NCBI GenBank assembly: GCA_902525625.1
Contig: CABZHM010000002.1
Coordinates: 24,078 to 88,077, forward strand
DNA length: 64,000 bases
Reading direction: 5' to 3'
DNA from: an uncultured Pelagibacteraceae bacterium
GTDB lineage: Bacteria; Pseudomonadota; Alphaproteobacteria; Pelagibacterales; Pelagibacteraceae
Position 1 is the first letter of the stretch, and each line of letters opens with the position of its first letter. Shown here in pieces: positions 1-9,109 of the stretch. The position numbers were made by a program, and so were the translations under genes. The notes beneath the pieces were generated by a model that saw only the letters and a list, made by a program, of their open reading frames with translations, was not told where the DNA came from and made no database searches.

Positions 1-813
1 AATATTGAGTAGAGAGGATATTTTTCCAAGAAATGATCCACTTAAAGCTTTCTTTAACTCACCTGTAATAAAATTGGCAGTACCCTCAGCTGTTTTTAAA
101 GCAACATTTCCAGTAAAACCATCTGAAACAATAACATTTACTTTACCATTCATTAATTCATTACCTTCTATATACCCTTCAAAATCAAAATTTTGATTTT
201 TTCTATCATTTAATAACTGATAAGTTTCTTTTATTATTTCATTTCCTTTCAATTCCTCAGAACCTATATTTAGCAAAGCTACTTTTGAAATATCATTAGG
301 ATATAAAGATTTATACAACGAAGCTCCCATAATGGCAAAATCTATTAAATTTTTTGAACTACACTCAATATTAGCACCAAGATCCAGAACAACACTCATC
401 CCTTTTTTATTAGGCCACAAAGCTGATAATGCGGGTCTATCAATATTTTCAAGCATTTTTAAATTTAATTTTGCAATTACCAATAAAGCTCCAGTATTAC
501 CTGCAGAAATCACAATATCAGTTTCTTTGTTCTTAACGCTTTCAATTGAAAGCCACATACTTGTCTTTTTACCTCTCTTTGCCGCTTCTAATGGACTATC
601 TGTGCTTTTCACAACATCATTGGTATGTACTATTTCATAAAAACTTTCATTAATCTTATTACCTATTTGCTTTAAAATTTTATCCTTATCTCCAAAAATT
701 TTAAAAAAGTTTTCTTTGTTTTTTTTGTGATTATGAATAATTCCATCAATCACTTTCCTTGGGGAATTATCTCCACCCATTGCATCTACTGCAATTTTAA
801 TCAATTTCGTCAT
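1..813 (-). CDS. plsX: Phosphate acyltransferase PlsX (3' end outside window)
   Basis: PlsX converts acyl-ACP and phosphate to acyl-phosphate, which PlsY (encoded here at 39,957) uses to acylate glycerol-3-phosphate at the membrane. The translation opens with MTKLIKIAVDAMGGDNSP, the family's N-terminal signature, and contains the expected SAGNTGALL and DLGANIE segments. About 271 codons are present with no stop before the left edge, so the last quarter is missing. It lies downstream of rpmF with a 16-base gap, the rpmF-plsX order common in proteobacteria; fabH would be expected next, outside the window. Identification is secure. Confidence 0.95.
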   Translation of the reverse strand, partial: MTKLIKIAVDAMGGDNSPRKVIDGIIHNHKKNKENFFKIFGDKDKILKQIGNKINESFYEIVHTNDVVKSTDSPLEAAKRGKKTSMWLSIESVKNKETDIVISAGNTGALLVIAKLNLKMLENIDRPALSALWPNKKGMSVVLDLGANIECSSKNLIDFAIMGASLYKSLYPNDISKVALLNIGSEELKGNEIIKETYQLLNDRKNQNFDFEGYIEGNELMNGKVNVIVSDGFTGNVALKTAEGTANFITGELKKALSGSFLGKISSLLNI

Positions 814-829
814 CTTTAAATCTTAAAAA

Positions 830-1012
830 TTAATCTTTAGGGTCTAGAACTTGTCTTCCTTTATACATTCCAGTTTTTAAATCTAAATGATGTGATAATC
901 TAAACTCACCCGTTTTCTTATCTTCAACAACGTTTTTTGATGAAAATTTCATATTCTGAGATCTTCTCATACGAGTTCTAGATGGTGTTTGTTTTCGTTT
1001 AGGGACTGCCAT
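830..1012 (-). CDS. rpmF: 50S ribosomal protein L32
   Basis: Small zinc-ribbon-fold protein of the large ribosomal subunit. The 60-residue protein starts [19 protein letters not shown], the classic L32 N-terminus, and ends in the [14 protein letters not shown] segment typical of alphaproteobacterial L32. The cysteines of zinc-binding L32 forms are absent, as in many alphaproteobacteria. It begins 2 bases after the stop of the upstream chaperone gene and is followed by plsX, so the three are probably co-transcribed. A DUF177 (YceD) gene often precedes rpmF in related genomes; there is no room for one here. Confidence 0.96.
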   Translation of the reverse strand: MAVPKRKQTPSRTRMRRSQNMKFSSKNVVEDKKTGEFRLSHHLDLKTGMYKGRQVLDPKD

Positions 1013-1014
1013 AA

Positions 1015-1482
1015 TTAAGAGTTAATTACACCTTTTGTTAAATAATTCAAATTTTTTTTTGATAATTTCTCTCTAAAAACTTCAAAATAATCAACAAATT
1101 CGTCTATATTTTTAAAATCCTCTAAAAATATTGATAATTTTTCAATTTTTTTTTCTCTATTTAAATCATCCCAAAAATGAATTTCACTCACCATTGAATG
1201 AAATAAATTTATATATACCTTCATCTTTTTGTTAATTGACTGATCGCCATAACCAATTTCCCTTATACTTAATTCTAATTGCCGAAAGTTGAAATCATAT
1301 ATTTCTTGAAGAATCTCTTTATTTTCCTCATTTTTGAAATTTTTCAAAAAAAAAGCAAAATGTAATAAAAAAAGTGTTAATCTATCGGAAAAATTATCAT
1401 TTCTATTTAATGATCTGTATAAATCTTTATTTCTGGTGTAATTAATTAGATTATTATAAATACTAATATAATTTTTACGCAT
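1015..1482 (-). CDS. Ubiquinol-cytochrome c chaperone (CBP3-like)
   Basis: Predicted assembly factor for the cytochrome bc1 complex. The 155-residue protein carries the family core: a tyrosine/arginine segment near residues 9-22, [10 protein letters not shown] at about 39-48 and [16 protein letters not shown] at about 73-88, matching the 'reiG.gD..v.kkmk' core of the family. An upstream in-frame start at 1653 would add 57 residues that lie antisense to bamE and do not resemble the family, so I chose the ATG at 1482. That ATG shares two bases with the bamE ATG on the other strand. Function is assigned by family; no tool-based search was possible. Confidence 0.82.
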   Translation of the reverse strand: MRKNYISIYNNLINYTRNKDLYRSLNRNDNFSDRLTLFLLHFAFFLKNFKNEENKEILQEIYDFNFRQLELSIREIGYGDQSINKKMKVYINLFHSMVSEIHFWDDLNREKKIEKLSIFLEDFKNIDEFVDYFEVFREKLSKKNLNYLTKGVINS

Positions 1483-1483
1483 G
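1480..1483. other. Shared CATG carrying two divergent start codons
   Basis: The palindrome CATG supplies the ATG of bamE on the plus strand (1481-1483) and the ATG of the bc1 chaperone on the minus strand (1482-1480). The genes therefore have no intergenic region, and the promoter and ribosome-binding region of each must lie inside the other's coding sequence. Both starts are supported: the bamE start is followed directly by a lipoprotein signal peptide, and the chaperone start fits the family N-terminus. Confidence 0.7.
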
Positions 1484-1966
1484 AAAAATATATTATATCT
1501 ATTTATCTTATCATTAATAGTCACAAATTGCTCTTTCGATAAAGTTGTTAGACACCATGGTGTGTCTTTTCTTGAAAAAAAACAAAAAAATCTAATAATA
1601 AACAAGACAAATAAAAATGAAATTATTGATGTATTAGGAAAACCTTCAACCAAAAGTAAATTTAATAATGATGTATGGATATATATTGAAAGAAAACAAA
1701 CTCAATCTCAATTCAAAAATTTAGGTAAGATGAAAATTTACAAAAACGACGTACTAGTTCTTGAAATTGATAATTATGGATTGCTAAAGAAAAAAAACTT
1801 CTACAACATAAATGATATGAAAAAAATAGATATTGTTAAAAAAACAACAGAGGGAAATATTACAAAAAACTCCTTTATTTATGACTTTATGTCTAGCTTA
1901 AGACAAAAAATTAACGATCCTCTAGGCGTAAGAGCCAAGAAAAGAGAAGAAATTAACCAGCGATAA
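1481..1966 (+). CDS. bamE: Outer membrane protein assembly factor BamE (SmpA/OmlA lipoprotein)
   Basis: BamE is an outer-membrane lipoprotein of the BAM complex that inserts beta-barrel proteins. The 161-residue product has a short signal peptide with a lipobox-like VTNC (Cys17), then the conserved segment around [14 protein letters not shown] (about residues 44-57) and WIYIERK that marks the SmpA/OmlA fold. The tail of about 60 residues is rich in lysine and not conserved. It is divergent from the bc1 chaperone with overlapping start codons, and its last 14 bases overlap the 3' end of hppA on the other strand. Confidence 0.85.
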   Translation: MKNILYLFILSLIVTNCSFDKVVRHHGVSFLEKKQKNLIINKTNKNEIIDVLGKPSTKSKFNNDVWIYIERKQTQSQFKNLGKMKIYKNDVLVLEIDNYGLLKKKNFYNINDMKKIDIVKKTTEGNITKNSFIYDFMSSLRQKINDPLGVRAKKREEINQR

Positions 1967-4058
1967 CTGCTAATAAGAGTAACGCAACTATATTTGTTAT
2001 CTTAATCATGGGATTTACAGCTGGTCCTGCAGTATCTTTATAGGGGTCTCCTACGGTATCTCCGGTTACTGCAGCTTTGTGCGCTTCAGAACCTTTTCCA
2101 CCATGATTACCATCTTCGATGTATTTTTTTGCATTATCCCATGCACCACCACCAGCTGTCATTGAAACAGCAACAAATAAACCAGTAATTATCACTCCTA
2201 AGAGCATTGCTCCAACAGAGGCCAGAGCAGCCACTTGACCTCCAATCGCAAATATTGCGAAGTATAAGACGATTGGTGAAAGTACTGGAAGCAAAGATGG
2301 AATAATCATCTCTTTAATTGCAGCCACAGTTAGTAAATCAACTAATTTAGCATAGTCTGGTTTTTGTTTTCTTTTCATAATTCCAGGATATTTTTTGAAT
2401 TGTCTTCTAACTTCAATAACAACAGCTCCACCCGCTCTACCAACAGCTTGCATGCCCATTGAGCCAAATAAGTAAGGAAGCATTCCCCCTATTAATAAAC
2501 CGACAACTATATAAGGATTAGATAAATCAAATGTTACTACAATACCCTCTAAATTTGATCCGACCTCTTTAGAAAAATGTTTAATATCCTCTGTATAAGC
2601 TGCAAAAAGAACCAAAGCACCTAACCCGGCTGAACCTATAGCATAACCTTTTGTTACAGCTTTAGTTGTATTTCCAACAGCATCTAAAGCATCTGTTGTT
2701 TTCCTCACTTTTTTTGGTAACTTAGACATTTCTGCAATACCACCTGCATTATCTGTAACAGGTCCATAAGCATCTAAAGCCACAACCATCCCAGCTAAAG
2801 CCAACATTGTTGTTACTGCTATAGCAATCCCATATAGCCCAGCGATGTGATTTGTGAGTAAAATACCTGCTACTATTATTAACGCCGGAATAGCAGTTGC
2901 CTCCAATGAGATAGCCAAACCTTGAATTACATTAGTGCCATGTCCAGTTGTTGACGAATTTGCAACACTTCTAACTGGTCTATAATTTGTTCCTGTATAA
3001 TATTCAGTTACCCAGATTAATAAGCCCGTAATAATTAATCCAATTGTTCCACAATAATATAAACTCATACCAGTAAAAGATCTATTATTTAAATCATAGG
3101 AATTTTCTAAACCCAAAACAAAATCAGTAACTGGATATAGAATTATTAATGAAGTTAGTGCAGAAACAACAAATCCTTTATATAAAGCTCCCATGACATT
3201 TTTACTTTTTCCAAGTTTTACAAAAAAAGTACCAATTATTGATGTTATAATACATGCTCCACCTATTGTTAGAGGATAAATCATCATAGATAAATCACCA
3301 GGGAAAAATATTGAGGATAAAACCATTGTTGCAACAATTGTTACAGCATAAGTTTCAAATAAATCAGCAGCCATTCCTGCACAATCACCAACGTTATCAC
3401 CAACATTGTCGGCTATTACAGCAGGATTCCTTGGATCATCTTCTGGTATTCCAGCCTCTACTTTACCAACTAGATCAGCTCCAACATCTGCACCTTTTGT
3501 AAAAATCCCTCCACCTAATCTTGCAAAAATAGATATTAATGAAGCACCAAAACCAAGTGCAACAAGAGCATTGACAATTTCTCTTTCTTCAACGTTAAAT
3601 TTTAATAATAAATAGTAATAAACAGCAATTGATAATAAGGCCAAACCAGCAACAAGCATACCTGTTACCGCACCAGATTTAAAAGCCACAGAAAGACCTT
3701 CAGCTAACCCTTTTCTTGATGCTTCTGCTGTTCTAACATTTGCTTGAACAGAAACTAACATTCCAACGTACCCAGCTATTCCAGATAATGTTGCGCCAAT
3801 TAGATAACCTAATCCAACAAGTATACTAAAAGCAAAACTTACAATGACCAATACTACAACGCCAACGATTGCAATTGTCTTATACTGTCTTGCAAGATAA
3901 GCCTTCGCACCAATTTGAATAGCAGATGCAATTTCTTGCATCTTTGAGTTTCCTGCACTTGAATTAAAAATACTTTTTCCTGTAAAATATCCATAAACAA
4001 TTGACAATAATCCTGCTCCTATTGTGTATAAAAGAATAGTCTCTGTAGTTGAATTCAT
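1953..4058 (-). CDS. hppA: K+-independent membrane-bound proton-translocating pyrophosphatase
   Basis: Integral membrane pump that hydrolyses pyrophosphate and exports protons, recovering energy from biosynthetic PPi. The 701-residue, about 16-helix protein has the substrate-binding [11 protein letters not shown] motif and the [18 protein letters not shown] segment. Lysine occupies the A/K diagnostic position ([10 protein letters not shown], Lys466), which in this family marks potassium-independent enzymes; the alternative is alanine. Ends in a hydrophobic tail without extension. An 81-base gap separates it from thiL downstream, so it may have its own promoter. Common in SAR11 and other oligotrophic marine alphaproteobacteria. 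Confidence 0.97.
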   Translation of the reverse strand: MNSTTETILLYTIGAGLLSIVYGYFTGKSIFNSSAGNSKMQEIASAIQIGAKAYLARQYKTIAIVGVVVLVIVSFAFSILVGLGYLIGATLSGIAGYVGMLVSVQANVRTAEASRKGLAEGLSVAFKSGAVTGMLVAGLALLSIAVYYYLLLKFNVEEREIVNALVALGFGASLISIFARLGGGIFTKGADVGADLVGKVEAGIPEDDPRNPAVIADNVGDNVGDCAGMAADLFETYAVTIVATMVLSSIFFPGDLSMMIYPLTIGGACIITSIIGTFFVKLGKSKNVMGALYKGFVVSALTSLIILYPVTDFVLGLENSYDLNNRSFTGMSLYYCGTIGLIITGLLIWVTEYYTGTNYRPVRSVANSSTTGHGTNVIQGLAISLEATAIPALIIVAGILLTNHIAGLYGIAIAVTTMLALAGMVVALDAYGPVTDNAGGIAEMSKLPKKVRKTTDALDAVGNTTKAVTKGYAIGSAGLGALVLFAAYTEDIKHFSKEVGSNLEGIVVTFDLSNPYIVVGLLIGGMLPYLFGSMGMQAVGRAGGAVVIEVRRQFKKYPGIMKRKQKPDYAKLVDLLTVAAIKEMIIPSLLPVLSPIVLYFAIFAIGGQVAALASVGAMLLGVIITGLFVAVSMTAGGGAWDNAKKYIEDGNHGGKGSEAHKAAVTGDTVGDPYKDTAGPAVNPMIKITNIVALLLLAVIAG

Positions 4059-4139
4059 ATAAACCTAAATTAAGTTGTTACTAATTAATTATAAAAGGCG
4101 GACAATACAAAAAAGTCTATAAAAGGCAATAAATAACTT

Positions 4140-5099
4140 CTAAAATTTGTGTAAATAGCCCTCGTTTTTTATGTTAATTTTATTCCCTTTTTCATCAATA
4201 ATTTGTGATTTTTGATTACCTGAACAAATTTTTCCAATTTTTGAAATTTTTATCCCTAAAGATTTAAAAGTTCTTTCAACGATTCTAGCCTTTTTTTTAG
4301 ATGCGGTAAATAATATTTGATAATCATCTCCTCTCGATATGAAGTCAATTTTTTTTAGTTTTTTTAGTAAGATAATGTTTTTAAGTTTTTTCGATATTGG
4401 AATATCAATTAAGCTTATTTTGTAGGAAAGTTTCTGTTTATTAATCAATTTATCTAAATCAGCAAAAAGGCCATCAGAAATATCTATAGACGTATTTGCA
4501 AAATTAAGTAATTTTTTCGCCAAATCTATATGCAATTCAGGAAGATAATATTTCATGATAAAATATTTACTCAAAGTTTTGTTTAATGAAATATCTTTTT
4601 TTAAAATCTTTAAACCTGCGTAACTATCTCCCAAATTACCTGATACATAAATATTATCATTTATTTTCGCATTATTCCTAAATATTATATTATTAGAAAA
4701 ACCAACAGAAATAATTGTAAAGCTTAATTTACTAGAAAAAACTGTATCCCCACCGGACAAATAAATCCCAAACTTTTTTTGTTCCTGTTTAAGTGAAAGG
4801 GAAATCTTTTTTAAATTTAATTTTGTGAATGTTTTTTTATTTCCCGAACCTGAAATAAAATAATATTTTGGTTTGACACCTTTACAAATTAAATCTGAGA
4901 TAGATGATCTAATAATTTTTTTAATAACTAAATTAGGTTCTTTGAAATCAAAAAAATGAGACTTATCTATATATGTATCTACAGAAATGACTAATCTTTT
5001 TGATCTATCAAAAAAAACGTCATCATTTAAATCAAGTGAATTTTTATTACTAAAAGATAATTTAGAAAAGTATTTTTTAATTAGATCAAATTCATGCAT
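4140..5099 (-). CDS. thiL: Thiamine-monophosphate kinase
   Basis: Phosphorylates thiamine monophosphate to the cofactor thiamine diphosphate using ATP. The 319-residue length is normal for ThiL, and the metal and nucleotide motifs are present: LNDDV near residue 26, VDTYIDKSHF near 40-49, SGGDTV, GNLGDSYAG and SRGDDYQILF near the C-terminus. It is the last gene of the riboflavin operon and its first 8 bases overlap the end of nusB, suggesting coupling. Presence of ThiL does not imply de novo thiamine synthesis; it is equally needed for salvage of precursors. Confidence 0.93.
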   Translation of the reverse strand: MHEFDLIKKYFSKLSFSNKNSLDLNDDVFFDRSKRLVISVDTYIDKSHFFDFKEPNLVIKKIIRSSISDLICKGVKPKYYFISGSGNKKTFTKLNLKKISLSLKQEQKKFGIYLSGGDTVFSSKLSFTIISVGFSNNIIFRNNAKINDNIYVSGNLGDSYAGLKILKKDISLNKTLSKYFIMKYYLPELHIDLAKKLLNFANTSIDISDGLFADLDKLINKQKLSYKISLIDIPISKKLKNIILLKKLKKIDFISRGDDYQILFTASKKKARIVERTFKSLGIKISKIGKICSGNQKSQIIDEKGNKINIKNEGYLHKF

Positions 5100-5496
5100 T
5101 TGAATATCTTAATTTTTTAGCTATACTGTCTAGCAAAGCATTTAGGTATTTTATTTGAGAATTATTTAAAAAAAAATTAGATGCATTAAGATATTCTTTA
5201 ATGATTATCCTTATTGAGACATTCGGTTTATATAAAATTTCATATGTTGCTGATTTTAAAATAACTTGAAATATTTTATCTAATTTAAATAGATCAAAAT
5301 CTACACCAAGGTTTTTGTCTAACTCTTCTATGATAATATCATTTCGTTCAATTGTCCCAAGGACAATGTCTTTGATAAATTTTTTAAACCTATGTTTTGG
5401 AAATTCAATTTTGTCATTATTATTATATAAAACGCTATATAATTTTTGAATAATTATAACTCTCGAATTATTTTTTTTACTGTACTTTAGTCTCAT
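5092..5496 (-). CDS. nusB: Transcription antitermination factor NusB
   Basis: All-helical RNA-binding protein that acts with NusE (S10, encoded at 62,429) at boxA to prevent premature termination of rRNA operons. The 134-residue product contains the family core ATYEILYKPNVSIRIIIKEY followed by a helix ending FLNALLD-like (YLNALLDSIAKKLR). The ribH-nusB-thiL order is conserved in alphaproteobacteria. Its start overlaps the ribH stop by 4 bases and its end overlaps thiL by 8. The sequence is divergent and lysine-rich, so context adds to the assignment. Confidence 0.88.
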   Translation of the reverse strand: MRLKYSKKNNSRVIIIQKLYSVLYNNNDKIEFPKHRFKKFIKDIVLGTIERNDIIIEELDKNLGVDFDLFKLDKIFQVILKSATYEILYKPNVSIRIIIKEYLNASNFFLNNSQIKYLNALLDSIAKKLRYSNA

Positions 5497-5882
5497 TTTT
5501 GAGATAACACTGAAACAATAGCTTTTGCTGCTTCAGCACCCTTTTTTTTTCTTTCTTTTGCTTGACTCATATTAAGACAAGTAAGAATTCCATTTCCTAT
5601 TGGTTTTTTTGAATTTACCGCTAAATCCATAATGGCATTAGTTGAAGATTGTGAAATAAAATCAAAATGTGGAGTTTTGCCTTTGATGACACAGCCGAGA
5701 GCAATAAAACCATCAAATTTTTTTTGATATTTCGATATAGTAATTGGTATTTCAAAAACACCAGGAACTTTTATTATCTCTATTTCAAAAGTTTTTGGAA
5801 GATTTTTTTTTGCACTATCTAATAAGCCTAAAGAAATTTTTTTGTAATAATCAGCTATAACAATTAATATTTTTCTTTTCAT
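5493..5882 (-). CDS. ribH: 6,7-dimethyl-8-ribityllumazine synthase
   Basis: Condenses 5-amino-6-ribitylamino-uracil with 3,4-dihydroxy-2-butanone 4-phosphate, the penultimate step of riboflavin synthesis; forms pentameric or icosahedral assemblies. At 129 residues it is slightly shorter than usual. Visible motifs are VPGVFEIP (39-46), GCVIKGKTPHFDFI (63-76, with the catalytic His72), and the phosphate-binding region near the C-terminus. Its ATG overlaps the ribBA stop by one base (TAATG arrangement), typical of translational coupling. Confidence 0.95.
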   Translation of the reverse strand: MKRKILIVIADYYKKISLGLLDSAKKNLPKTFEIEIIKVPGVFEIPITISKYQKKFDGFIALGCVIKGKTPHFDFISQSSTNAIMDLAVNSKKPIGNGILTCLNMSQAKERKKKGAEAAKAIVSVLSQK

Positions 5883-6985
5883 TAAATTAATTCTTGTTTG
5901 GTAATTTTAATATTAAAACCCTCAAGTCCAACAACTTTTTTTGGAGTTTTTGTGATCAATATCATTTTGTTTATTTTTAAGTCTTTAATGATTTGTGCAC
6001 CTATACCATAGTTTCTTATAAGGTTATCTTTTCCTTTTCTTTTTTCAAAATTTTTATTTTTAAAACTTTTTAATGTTTGTGTAACAGATTTTAAGTTAGT
6101 GTCTTTAATAAATATTAATACACAATTAGTGTATTTTCTAAAATAATTAATAGTTTTATCAAATGAATTGGGTAGTTTTTGATTTATTAAATAATTGTAA
6201 ACAACATTTGAGGAAATAACTCTAACTCTCGGAATAATGGATTTTTTTAGATTACCTTTGATGAGTGCAAAATGTTCAGACCCATCTAATGAATTTTCAT
6301 ATATTTTAATTTTATATTTTTGTTTTTTAATCTTAATTTCTGATGTTTTTTTGAGTTTTACTAATTTTTCTTTTTTTAAACGATAAGAAATAAGATCCTC
6401 AATTTTTCCAATCTTAAGTTTATGTTTTTGTGCAAAATTTAAAAGCTTTTGACCCTTAGCCATAGTTCCGTCTTCATTCATTATTTCACAAATCACTGCT
6501 GAGTTATTTTTTCTGGCTAGTTTTGAGATATCAACTGAGGCCTCAGTGTGGCCAGCCCTGACAAGAACACCACCATCTTGAGCAATAATTGGAAATACAT
6601 GTCCTGGTGATACAATGTCTTTTTTACTTACATTTTTTTTTGATGCGATCTTAATAGTTCTAGCCCTATCCTTAGCTGAAATGCCAGTTGTAATTCCCTT
6701 TTTCGCTTCAATTGAAATTGTAAATGCTGTTTGATTTCTAGATTGATTTACCGGAGACATTAAAGATAGATTTAGTCTTTTAGCTTGAAGACTATCTAGT
6801 GCTAAACAGATTAAACCTCTTCCATATTTAGCCATAAAATTAATGTTCCTAGCATTAGTATCAGAAGTTGACATGACCAAATCGCCTTCGTTTTCTCTTT
6901 TTTCATCGTCAACTAAAATGTACATGCCTCCTTTTCTTGCAACATTTATTATTGTTTCAATTGATGAATAATTATTTTTTTTCAT
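5882..6985 (-). CDS. ribBA: 3,4-dihydroxy-2-butanone 4-phosphate synthase with degenerate GTP cyclohydrolase II domain
   Basis: The N-terminal RibB domain (about 1-205) makes the four-carbon riboflavin precursor from ribulose 5-phosphate; DDEKRENEGD (26-35), TGISAKDRARTI (100-111), SPGHVFPI (126-133) and HTEASVD (146-152) are intact. The C-terminal 160 residues align with GTP cyclohydrolase II (DGSEHFALIKG, YGIGAQII, VVGLEGF). They lack the zinc-binding cysteines and the surrounding loop; the region where these belong reads RVRVISSNVVYNY. This half is therefore predicted not to hydrolyse GTP, so a separate RibA should exist elsewhere. Overlaps ribE by 14 bases. Confidence 0.93.
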   Translation of the reverse strand: MKKNNYSSIETIINVARKGGMYILVDDEKRENEGDLVMSTSDTNARNINFMAKYGRGLICLALDSLQAKRLNLSLMSPVNQSRNQTAFTISIEAKKGITTGISAKDRARTIKIASKKNVSKKDIVSPGHVFPIIAQDGGVLVRAGHTEASVDISKLARKNNSAVICEIMNEDGTMAKGQKLLNFAQKHKLKIGKIEDLISYRLKKEKLVKLKKTSEIKIKKQKYKIKIYENSLDGSEHFALIKGNLKKSIIPRVRVISSNVVYNYLINQKLPNSFDKTINYFRKYTNCVLIFIKDTNLKSVTQTLKSFKNKNFEKRKGKDNLIRNYGIGAQIIKDLKINKMILITKTPKKVVGLEGFNIKITKQELI

Positions 6986-7565
6986 AAAAATAATTCCTAA
7001 CGTATTTTGAGAGAATATCTATCTCAACGTTAACTAAACTTCCTTTTTTAAGAGATGATAAATTTGTTAATTTATATGTGTGAGGAATAATCCAGATTTG
7101 AAAACCTTTATTTGTTACTTTTGAAATTGTTAGAGAAATACCATTTATACTAATTGAAGCTTTTTCAATAATATTTTTTCTCTCTTTTTTATTAATTTTA
7201 AAATCAAATAAGTAAGATTTATCAATTTTTTTTATACTTAATATTTTCCCAACAGTGTCAACATGACCCTGACAAATATGACCTGAAATTTTTTGACCAT
7301 ATTTAAGAGGAAGTTCTAGATTAATTTTATCCTTTAATTTTATATAATTGAATTTAGAGCGATTTATCGTTTCATCTGAAAGATAGAACTCCATAATCTT
7401 ATTTTTGATTGATATAAGAGTAAGACAAACTCCATCACAAGCTACAGAAACACCTATTTCCTTCATACTTAATTTTAAATCTGATTTTATAAATATGTTA
7501 ATACCTTTAGGCCTTTTAAGTATCTTAGTTATTAAACCTTTGTTGAATATAATTCCGTTAAACAT
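6972..7565 (-). CDS. ribE: Riboflavin synthase, alpha subunit
   Basis: Dismutates two 6,7-dimethyl-8-ribityllumazines into riboflavin and the pyrimidine precursor. The 197-residue protein has the expected internal duplication of lumazine-binding domains: the first begins MFNGII and carries VACDGVCLTL (about 41-50), the second carries GHICQGHVDTVG (about 95-106) and ISINGISLTI. Sits one base after the ribD stop, within the riboflavin operon. Some schemes call this gene ribC. Confidence 0.95.
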   Translation of the reverse strand: MFNGIIFNKGLITKILKRPKGINIFIKSDLKLSMKEIGVSVACDGVCLTLISIKNKIMEFYLSDETINRSKFNYIKLKDKINLELPLKYGQKISGHICQGHVDTVGKILSIKKIDKSYLFDFKINKKERKNIIEKASISINGISLTISKVTNKGFQIWIIPHTYKLTNLSSLKKGSLVNVEIDILSKYVRNYFYEKK

Positions 7566-7566
7566 C

Positions 7567-8670
7567 TTAATTTTTATAAATTGTTATCTTATCAGTGCCT
7601 AATTTAAAATTTGTTTTATATTTATTATATTTTGTATCTAAAATACCAAAAGATGTAAAATTTACATATTTGTTTCCTTTTAATAAATTTTTTGAACTTT
7701 TAAACATATAAAATTCATTAAACATTTTTTTTTGAAGAAAGCTTTTTGTTAATTCATCACCACCCTCTACCAAAAGATTTTTAATTCCATTCATGTATAA
7801 CTTTTTAAGAATTATCTTTAAATCAAAATTCTTATGATTATGAGTAGATTGTTTTATTAAAATAGCTCCTTTTTTTGTTAAAAAATTGTTTTTAATTTTA
7901 TTATTTGAATTGTGGAAAATAATAGTGTTCTTATTTTTTATCGACTTAACAATATAACTTTTTAAATCAATTTTTAAATTTTTATCTAAAATAATTCTTT
8001 TTGGAGATAATTTCGTATACCCCTCTAGCCTACAATTAAGTTTTGGATTATCTATATTTAATGTCTTACTTGTAATTAAAATACCGTCACTTTTAAATCT
8101 TAAATAATGAGTTAATTTATCAGATATTTCATTGGTAATTCTTTTTGTTGTGTCACTATAAATAATCTTATTTTTTGATAATGCTATTTTTCCAATTACA
8201 TAAGGTAATTTTTTTTTTCTGTTAATGTAATATGAATTATATAAATTTAATGCTTCTTTTCTTAAAAGACCTTTTTTAACTTTAATATTACTATTTTCTA
8301 AAATCAAAGAACTTTTTCCTTTCACCTTTAAGTCAATATCTTCAATTGGATAATAAACTTCACGAATTTGATTTTTTATTATATTCTTAGTACATGGAGG
8401 AGTTTTTCCATAATGATTGCATGGCTCTAAAGTAATATACATTTTAGAGTCTTTTGGATCTTCAAAACAATTTGAAATAGCATTATGTTCAGCATGAGGT
8501 CTGCCTCCATACCCAGTTTGACCTATAGAAATGATCTCTCCTTTTTTAACAATTACACATCCAACAGATGGATTATCACCAGTTAGACCTTTTCTAGCCC
8601 TTGCTAGATCTAAAGCAAGTTTCATAAATTTCTTATCTTTTGGTGTAAAATTATCTTTTTTTGTAGACAT
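7567..8670 (-). CDS. ribD: Bifunctional riboflavin deaminase/reductase
   Basis: Carries out the deamination and ring-open sugar reduction steps between the RibA product and the RibH substrate. The N-terminal deaminase has the zinc site HAE (His59, Glu61) with Cys84 and Cys93 in [11 protein letters not shown]. The C-terminal reductase (about 150-367) has the LLVEGGDEL segment. Normal length at 367 residues. Its first 20 bases overlap the end of nrdR. The low-complexity lysine- and asparagine-rich reductase half is typical of this AT-rich genome. Confidence 0.95.
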   Translation of the reverse strand: MSTKKDNFTPKDKKFMKLALDLARARKGLTGDNPSVGCVIVKKGEIISIGQTGYGGRPHAEHNAISNCFEDPKDSKMYITLEPCNHYGKTPPCTKNIIKNQIREVYYPIEDIDLKVKGKSSLILENSNIKVKKGLLRKEALNLYNSYYINRKKKLPYVIGKIALSKNKIIYSDTTKRITNEISDKLTHYLRFKSDGILITSKTLNIDNPKLNCRLEGYTKLSPKRIILDKNLKIDLKSYIVKSIKNKNTIIFHNSNNKIKNNFLTKKGAILIKQSTHNHKNFDLKIILKKLYMNGIKNLLVEGGDELTKSFLQKKMFNEFYMFKSSKNLLKGNKYVNFTSFGILDTKYNKYKTNFKLGTDKITIYKN

Positions 8671-9109
8671 CTATCTTGTCCACAAATTGTATAAAATCTT
8701 TTTCTTCTCTGAAATTTCTATAAACAGATGCAAATCTAACATATGCAACTGGGTCCAGTTCTTTTAGTCCCTCCATAACCATTGTTCCAATGGTGCTTGA
8801 GGATATTTCACTTTGGCCCATTTCCTCTAAAGATCTAGATATACGGCTTATAAATTTTTCGATTGTTTCAACATCAATTGGTCTTTTTTTTAAGGCAATA
8901 AAAATTGATTTAGCTAATTTATCTCTGTCAAATGCAGATTTTCTTCCATTCTTCTTTACAACCATGATTTCTCTAAATTGGACTCTTTCGAATGTTGTAA
9001 ATCTAGCTCCACAAACGCAAAGCCTTCTTCTTCTAATAGCAGTTCCATCTTCAGTGGGACGAGAATCTACAACCGAAGTTTCACCCTTCTTGCATATGGA
9101 GCAAATCAT
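8651..9109 (-). CDS. nrdR: Ribonucleotide reductase transcriptional repressor NrdR
   Basis: NrdR is a zinc-ribbon and ATP-cone repressor that senses (d)ATP and binds NrdR boxes at ribonucleotide reductase promoters. The ATP-cone (about 48-138) with [16 protein letters not shown] and [13 protein letters not shown] is well conserved. In the N-terminal ribbon the first pair is C3-x2-C6, but the second reads [16 protein letters not shown], that is Cys31-x-Cys33, one residue shorter than the usual C-x-x-C. The downstream RFTTFE alignment shows this is a one-residue deletion. Located between glyA and ribD, as in other alphaproteobacteria; overlaps glyA by 4 bases. Confidence 0.95.
   Translation of the reverse strand: MICSICKKGETSVVDSRPTEDGTAIRRRRLCVCGARFTTFERVQFREIMVVKKNGRKSAFDRDKLAKSIFIALKKRPIDVETIEKFISRISRSLEEMGQSEISSSTIGTMVMEGLKELDPVAYVRFASVYRNFREEKDFIQFVDKIDVYKKR

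Noticed and set aside
332..640. Plus-strand ORF of 102 codons inside plsX, and similar antisense ORFs within hppA, glyA, gatA, topA and others
   Set aside because: They lie wholly opposite well-conserved genes, have no family resemblance and arise because AT-rich reverse frames lack stops.
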